Positions 8,133 through 11,203 of a DNA stretch of 11,203 nucleotides are shown one piece after another. This stretch comes from an uncultured bacterium (lineage in GTDB: Bacteria; Cyanobacteriota; Vampirovibrionia; Gastranaerophilales; Gastranaerophilaceae), in assembly GCA_937894665.1 (NCBI GenBank), contig CALAWF010000203.1, positions 1-11,203 of the forward strand. The letters are read 5' to 3'. Positions within the stretch are counted from its first letter, which is position 1, and each line of letters starts with the position of its first letter. Below the pieces are notes generated by a model. That model was given only the letters and a program-made list of their open reading frames with translations, searched no databases and was not told where the DNA came from. The translations under genes were made by a program, and so were the position numbers.

Positions 8133-9316
8133 ATGGAAAAGACAAAACAATTAGATTATATTACATATTTCCGTGGTATTGCGATATTTATTATTGTTGC
8201 AATGCACACAATGTGTTGGGGGCGTCCAGATGCTCCAATTAGTTTGACAAATTGGTATATTTTAAATGGTGGAACTTTTTTATTTGTTTTTATTGCAGGT
8301 TTTCTTTTTCAATATTTATCTAACAAATTTGAGTGGAAAACTTATTATAAGAAAAAATTGAAAAATGTATTTGTTCCGTATTTTGTAATTTTAACTCCAG
8401 TTGTATTCTGGGTAACTTTTATTAGTCATAATCAATCTTTGCCTTTCGCAAATATTCCAAAATATTTACAACTTCCTTCATATTATATTTTTGGATTTCT
8501 TTTAAATCCTCCAGTCTGGTTTATGGGTATGATATTCTTTGTCTTTTTGATTTCTCCCCTATTACTAAAAATTCGTAAAAATAAGGTTTTATGGTACGGT
8601 CTTTTGTTATTTTCTATTTTATATACCGTACTAACTCCAAGATTTGGCTATCCTTTAATGTATAGTCATGAAGTTTCTTTGTTGACCAAATATCATATTG
8701 GTTTTGTTTTTTATGTAAAACACGCTTTAATATTTTTATCTTCATATATAATGGGTATGTTTTTATGTGAATATATTGAAGCTCATAAAGAAGCTACAAA
8801 AACTATTGCAAGAGTTTCTTTGTTTTTTCTTCAATTATACTGCTTTCTTTGTATTTGCTATTTGTATATAGACTTCATTCCGCAGCTTCAGAGTGGAATA
8901 TTGTCAGATTATTAGAAATAGTCTTTTTCTTATCTTTGCTTATATTAGCAGAAGAAAATATTAAAAAGATTTCATTGTTAGATAGGACCTTACGGTTGTT
9001 GGCATCTTATTCTTTTGGAATCTTTTTTATACATAATTATTTTATTTTTTTACTCGCAATGCATTGTGCTTATGGTTATAAACCATGGCTTATGGATTTT
9101 GCTCATAGTACATTGAGATCATTTTTATATTCTATCAGTTTATTTACTTTTTCATTGTCTTTAAGTATAGTTACAATTTGGATTGTAGTAAAATTTTTAA
9201 CCAAATTAGGGATTAAAGATACTAGAATATTTATCGGGGTAAGTAGTACAAATAAAAACTGTCTATCGAAAATTAGAGAAGAACTAGCCTCTAATACTTT
9301 CTCCTTCAATAATTAA
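8133..9316 (+). CDS. Acyltransferase family 3 membrane protein, interrupted by a frameshift
   Basis: Integral membrane O-acyltransferase of the OafA/NodX-like family, which acetylates or otherwise acylates envelope polysaccharides. The N-terminus LDYITYFRGIAIFIIVAMHTM carries the family's conserved Arg (R14) and His (H25), and multiple hydrophobic helices follow. The first frame stops at 8915. The next frame (open from 8789, ending 9316) continues with ENIKKISLLDRTLRLLASYSFGIFFIHNYF, a typical family C-terminal segment. Adding one T to the six-T run 8823-8828 gives a continuous 394-residue protein, close to the usual length. The last 30 or so residues are hydrophilic and overlap the probable 3' end of the antisense SRP RNA. 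A purine-rich AGGGA lies at 8117-8121. It is divergent from, and probably controlled by, the XRE regulator. Broken by error, mutation or reversible slippage: not decided. Confidence 0.85.
8823..8828 (+). other. Likely frameshift site in the acyltransferase (six T)
   Basis: The two acyltransferase frames overlap between 8789 and 8915, and the only long homopolymer there is T6 at 8823-8828. One missing T at this run restores the frame and keeps a hydrophobic helix across the junction. The exact position within the overlap is inferred. Confidence 0.6.
9272..9295 (-). terminator. Possible terminator for the SRP RNA
   Basis: On the minus strand ATTAGAG and CTCTAAT form a perfect 7-bp stem with a 10-nt loop, followed by TTTC and, 13 nt on, TTTTT (9254-9258). 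It lies inside the 3' coding end of the convergent acyltransferase. The stem is AT-rich and the U-tract short, so this is weak. Confidence 0.35.
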
Positions 9317-9504
9317 AACACCCGTAAGGTCAATCTTAGTGCTGCTATGTTTCCATCCTGACACGGTTCGAAAGCTTACGCCATCTTAACCATTGCTATC
9401 AACGATTATACTAGATTTTAATCCGTCTATAAAGTCCTCACAACAGACTCTGCACCCCGCATAGGCTTCGGGTCGAGGGTTCGCAACACCCCGTGGAACA
9501 CGGC
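9307..9504 (-). ncRNA. ffs: Signal recognition particle RNA (4.5S/scRNA), probably the large type
   Basis: RNA scaffold of the signal recognition particle, which binds Ffh and targets nascent membrane proteins. On the minus strand the domain IV apex is unmistakable: GTGTCAGGATGGAAACATAG followed by CAGCACTAAG (9332-9361). It holds a GAAA tetraloop on an ATG/CAT stem, flanked by the CAGG and AGCAG internal-loop strands. The arm below pairs CGTAAG (9375-9380) with CTTACG (9323-9328). It then pairs CAATGGTTAAGA (9384-9395) with TTTTAATTATTG (9307-9318), 12 pairs counting G-U. The 5' part, GCCGTGTTCCACGGGGTGTT, resembles the start of Firmicute large SRP RNAs. It can fold into two adjacent hairpins (GGGT/ACCC and ACCCG/CGGGGT), as an Alu domain does. 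The 5' end is set by the -10 box at 9510-9515. The 3' end is uncertain and could reach about 9260. Confidence 0.9.
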
Positions 9505-9509
9505 TTGTT

Positions 9510-9515
9510 ATTATA
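9510..9515 (-). promoter_or_regulatory. -10 box of the SRP RNA promoter
   Basis: TATAAT on the minus strand ends 6 nt before GCCGTG, placing the start at about 9503-9504, which fits the predicted RNA 5' end. No good -35 element is seen; CAAAAT at 9533-9538 has the right spacing but a poor match. Confidence 0.55.
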
Positions 9516-9538
9516 TTATCATAAACATACAGATTTTG

Positions 9539-10205
9539 TTATTTAGGTAAATTTTTGAAATAATTTGTGTCTTTTATTGCATCTAATGTGCAACCGTAGC
9601 CATTTACATCTGAGGATGAAGTTTTGCTACATAATCCATATGGATTCCATTCTTTAATTTTTTTAGTTGGGGTTAATTCTCCGTTATCTTCAATTTTAAA
9701 TACAAATAAATCATGTCCTAATCTATTCGGTTTGTTTTTATAGCCATTGATGTCTATTCCTATTAAATAATATCCCAAAGTCGTTGCTTGTGAGCCTTGT
9801 TCAAAAAATAGTGTTGTCCCATCATTCAAGACTAGTGTTCCATCGTCTAAATATCCAAAATTTATTTTTTCGCCGGTGTATGTTTTATATTCATCAATGG
9901 AACCTTCCTTATTTAATCTTATACAACCAGTCGTTCCAACATTTATCCTTCCGCAATCTTGTGAAATGTTATAGTATTTTGCAACATATTTACTTAGCCC
10001 TCCTCCAAGTTCAGATGGGCTAAGAACAATTTCTTCTTCATCGACCATCCTTCGTAGAGCTTGTGCAAGTCTGGAATGTTGTTCTTTAAATTGATTTCTC
10101 AAGACAATTGCTTTGTAGTTTTTTAGTAATGTTGGTGGAAACTACACCAATAATTCCCAATGTTATTAAAACCTCTGCCAGTGTAAATCCCTTATGTTTG
10201 CTCAT
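9539..10205 (-). CDS. Type IV prepilin/pseudopilin-like protein, frameshifted after the N-terminal helix
   Basis: Class III signal-peptide protein, normally cleaved before F7 by prepilin peptidase and assembled in a pilus or type II secretion pseudopilus. The ATG at 10205 has GGAAG, a few bases upstream. It encodes MSKHKGFTLAEVLITLGIIGVV, including the conserved Glu at mature position 5, then runs out of frame to a TAA at 10086-10088. The rest is in another frame, open from about 10155: PPTLLKNYKAIVLRNQFKEQ, then the globular domain with C-terminal cysteines and the NGYGC motif, ending at 9539. The TTG at 10102 is not a credible start. One surplus base joins the parts but leaves the helix about four residues short of the usual GVVAAxTIPTL. 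A net loss of 11 bases fits better. It is either a disrupted gene or a sequence error. Confidence 0.82.
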
Positions 10206-10263
10206 CACTTCTTCCTTTATTTATTGATACTTTACTTGATTTATAAATAAACTAATCTACTTA

Positions 10264-10292
10264 TATATAGTCTAATATAACTAATTTTACAA
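10264..10292 (-). promoter_or_regulatory. Possible promoter for the prepilin gene
   Basis: On the minus strand TTGTAA (10287-10292) and TATATA (10264-10269) are 17 nt apart, about 60 nt before the prepilin ATG. The -35 box touches the first codon of the divergent helix-turn-helix gene. Tentative, as the stretch is very AT-rich. Confidence 0.4.
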
Positions 10293-10546
10293 TGATTGTC
10301 AATGTAAACTATAATTTCAGTATGATTATTAACGATATGACTGATTATCAGCTAGTTAAGTATTTGTTGAACAAGGAATATATGTTGCAAAAGGACTTGT
10401 CTGACAAATTGAACTCATATACAGGTAAAAATACAAAACCTGCAAATTTTTCTGCAAAATTAAAGCGAGAGTATTTAACTTTTAAAGAGTTAAAAAATAT
10501 TTGTGATATTCTTGGCTATAATCTTTCTATTGAAAAGAAAAAATAA
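10292..10546 (+). CDS. Small helix-turn-helix-like protein (up to 84 aa)
   Basis: A short protein with a pattern like a minimal XRE-type DNA-binding domain: TDYQLVKYLLNKEYMLQKDLSDKLN, then NFSAKLKREYLTFKELKNICDILGYNLSIEKK. The ending (helix, then LGYxLxIEKK) is common in small phage- or plasmid-type regulators. No Shine-Dalgarno sequence precedes the ATG at 10292 or the in-frame ATGs at 10322 and 10337. The domain seems to begin at the last of these (MTDYQLV), so the start may be 10337. It is divergent from the prepilin gene across an 86-bp AT-rich gap and could regulate it. No catalytic motif is visible and its target is unknown. Confidence 0.65.
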   Translation: MIVNVNYNFSMIINDMTDYQLVKYLLNKEYMLQKDLSDKLNSYTGKNTKPANFSAKLKREYLTFKELKNICDILGYNLSIEKKK

Positions 10547-10557
10547 TTTACTATAAA
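10530..10557 (+). promoter_or_regulatory. Possible promoter for the desulfoferrodoxin-ferritin unit
   Basis: TTGAAA (10530-10535, 5 of 6 consensus matches), a 16-nt spacer and TATAAA (10552-10557) straddle the 3' end of the helix-turn-helix gene. The leader would be about 60 nt. I see no convincing PerR-type or Fur-type palindrome nearby. Confidence 0.4.
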
Positions 10558-10626
10558 TATTTACCCTGATTACTGATGTCTTTTTCCTTTTAAGTCCTAT
10601 TCTCTTTCTTGAAAGGAGTTATTTGT

Positions 10627-11025
10627 ATGTCTGAACATTTAGGTTTATATAGGTGCGAAACTTGTGGAAATTCAGTTCAAGTCCTTATATCTGGAGAAGG
10701 CGAGCTTGTTTGTTGTGGTCATCCTATGAGTTTGTTACAACCTCACAAAAACGATGATTCTGCAAATGAAAAACATGTCCCTGTCTTTTTGGAAATTCCT
10801 GAAACCGGTGAAAATAAAATTCAAGTTGGGGCTATTCCTCATCCTATGATTGAATCTCATTATATTCAATTTATTGAAGCTATTTCAAAAGATAATAAAT
10901 ATATTTGTATTAAATTTTTAGAGCCTGAGGACGAACCGATTAAAAACTTGCGTTGCTCAAGAGAAATTAATCGAGCTATTGAGTATTGTAATATTCATGG
11001 ATTATGGGAAGGTTATAAAAACTAA
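10627..11025 (+). CDS. dfx: Desulfoferrodoxin (2Fe superoxide reductase)
   Basis: This 132-residue cytoplasmic non-haem iron protein reduces superoxide to hydrogen peroxide without releasing oxygen, as in anaerobes. The N-terminal desulforedoxin domain has the four iron-binding cysteines C10, C13, C29 and C30 (YRCETCG, VCCGHPM). The C-terminal catalytic domain has EKHVPV (K49 and H50), IPHPM (H72), SHYIQ (H78) and EYCNIHGLW (C121 and H124). These supply the His4Cys ligands of the active-site iron and the conserved lysine. The ATG at 10627 has a strong AAAGGAG (10612-10618), 8 nt upstream. An in-frame TTG at 10609 lies before that site and is rejected. The ferritin gene follows after 16 nt, probably in the same transcript, which suits joint oxidative and iron defence. 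Confidence 0.96.
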   Translation: MSEHLGLYRCETCGNSVQVLISGEGELVCCGHPMSLLQPHKNDDSANEKHVPVFLEIPETGENKIQVGAIPHPMIESHYIQFIEAISKDNKYICIKFLEPEDEPIKNLRCSREINRAIEYCNIHGLWEGYKN

Positions 11026-11041
11026 AAGGAAAGGAATAACA

Positions 11042-11203
11042 ATGATTAGTGATAAAATTAGGGATGTATTAAATGAACAAATTAATAAGGAATTTTATTC
11101 TGCGTATTTATATCTTGCAATGTCTGCATATTTTTCTGAAATTGGTCTTTACGGCTTTTCTCACTGGGCTAAAATCCAATCTAGAGAAGAAATCGACCAT
11201 GGC
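11042..11203 (+). CDS. ftnA: Ferritin (bacterial non-haem type), 3' partial
   Basis: First 54 residues of a bacterial ferritin, an iron-storage protein forming a 24-subunit shell. NEQINKEFYSAYLYLAMSAYF is the canonical first helix, with ferroxidase ligand E17 and conserved Y24. SREEIDH supplies E50 and H53 at the expected numbering. The window ends at residue 54, so the remaining two thirds are not visible. AAGGA at 11031-11035 lies 6 nt before the ATG. It is 16 nt downstream of the superoxide reductase, so the two are likely cotranscribed. Iron storage beside peroxide-generating superoxide reductase would limit Fenton chemistry; this is inference from family roles. Confidence 0.93.
   Translation, partial: MISDKIRDVLNEQINKEFYSAYLYLAMSAYFSEIGLYGFSHWAKIQSREEIDHG

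Noticed and set aside
8029..8145. N-terminal extension of the XRE regulator to the ATG at 8145
   Set aside because: It would encode 39 residues unlike the family, cross the palindrome and promoter, and overlap the acyltransferase start. The ATG at 8028 fits the domain.
9317..9538. tRNA, tmRNA or RNase P RNA in the structured GC-richer gap
   Set aside because: There is no cloverleaf with T-loop and acceptor stem and no RNase P core motif. The SRP domain IV apex explains the region.
10609..10626. TTG at 10609 as the desulfoferrodoxin start
   Set aside because: The strong AAAGGAG lies after this TTG and is properly spaced for the ATG at 10627, where family similarity begins.
1..11203. CRISPR array, insertion sequence, transposase, integrase or attachment site
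   Set aside because: No spaced direct repeats, terminal inverted repeats or transposase/integrase motifs were seen on either strand.

Overview
The window is AT-rich, gene-dense bacterial DNA. It most likely comes from an uncultured gut bacterium of the Gastranaerophilales/Melainabacteria type. That placement is inference. It rests on the low GC, the codon use, and a prepilin-like protein (leader GFTLAEVLITLGIIGVV, C-terminal NGYGC motif) of a kind I associate with that group. The superoxide reductase plus ferritin pair fits an anaerobe.

Layout: (1) 1-2268 (+), a phosphohexomutase whose reading frame is open to the left edge, then a hairpin terminator. (2) 2349-4080 (+), arginyl-tRNA synthetase, split by a one-base frameshift at A-runs just before the HIGH motif. 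(3) A 13-bp perfect stem at 4107-4146 serves as a convergent terminator. (4) 4121-6783 (-), a YdjC/ChbG-type deacetylase, translationally coupled (TAATG) to a membrane-anchored protein with two phospholipase D HKD motifs. (5) 6847-7800 (+), a divergent GtrB/DPM1-like polyprenyl-phosphate glycosyltransferase. (6) 7801-8028 (-), a small XRE-type regulator, divergent from an acyltransferase-3 membrane protein (8133-9316, frameshifted). A consensus sigma-70 promoter overlapping a 34-bp near-perfect palindrome lies between them. (7) About 9307-9504 (-), a signal recognition particle RNA, apparently the large type with Alu-like hairpins. (8) 9539-10205 (-), a type IV prepilin/pseudopilin-like gene frameshifted just after its N-terminal helix. 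(9) 10292-10546 (+), a small helix-turn-helix-like protein. (10) 10627-11203 (+), desulfoferrodoxin and a ferritin cut by the right edge.

The deacetylase, glycosyltransferase and acyltransferase suggest that 5.9-9.3 kb is a cell-envelope glycan modification neighbourhood. The regulator, palindrome and acyltransferase look like a self-contained control circuit. The 3' end of the SRP RNA runs antisense into the last codons of the acyltransferase.

Three genes (argS, acyltransferase, prepilin) carry apparent frameshifts. Two of these sit at 6-nt homopolymers and one of them is in an essential gene, so base-calling or assembly errors must be considered before any biological reading. I found no CRISPR array, insertion sequence, tRNA or rRNA. 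No entirely new system is evident. The best candidates for a second look are the PLD protein's domain architecture, the palindromic operator, and the SRP RNA with its Alu-like part.
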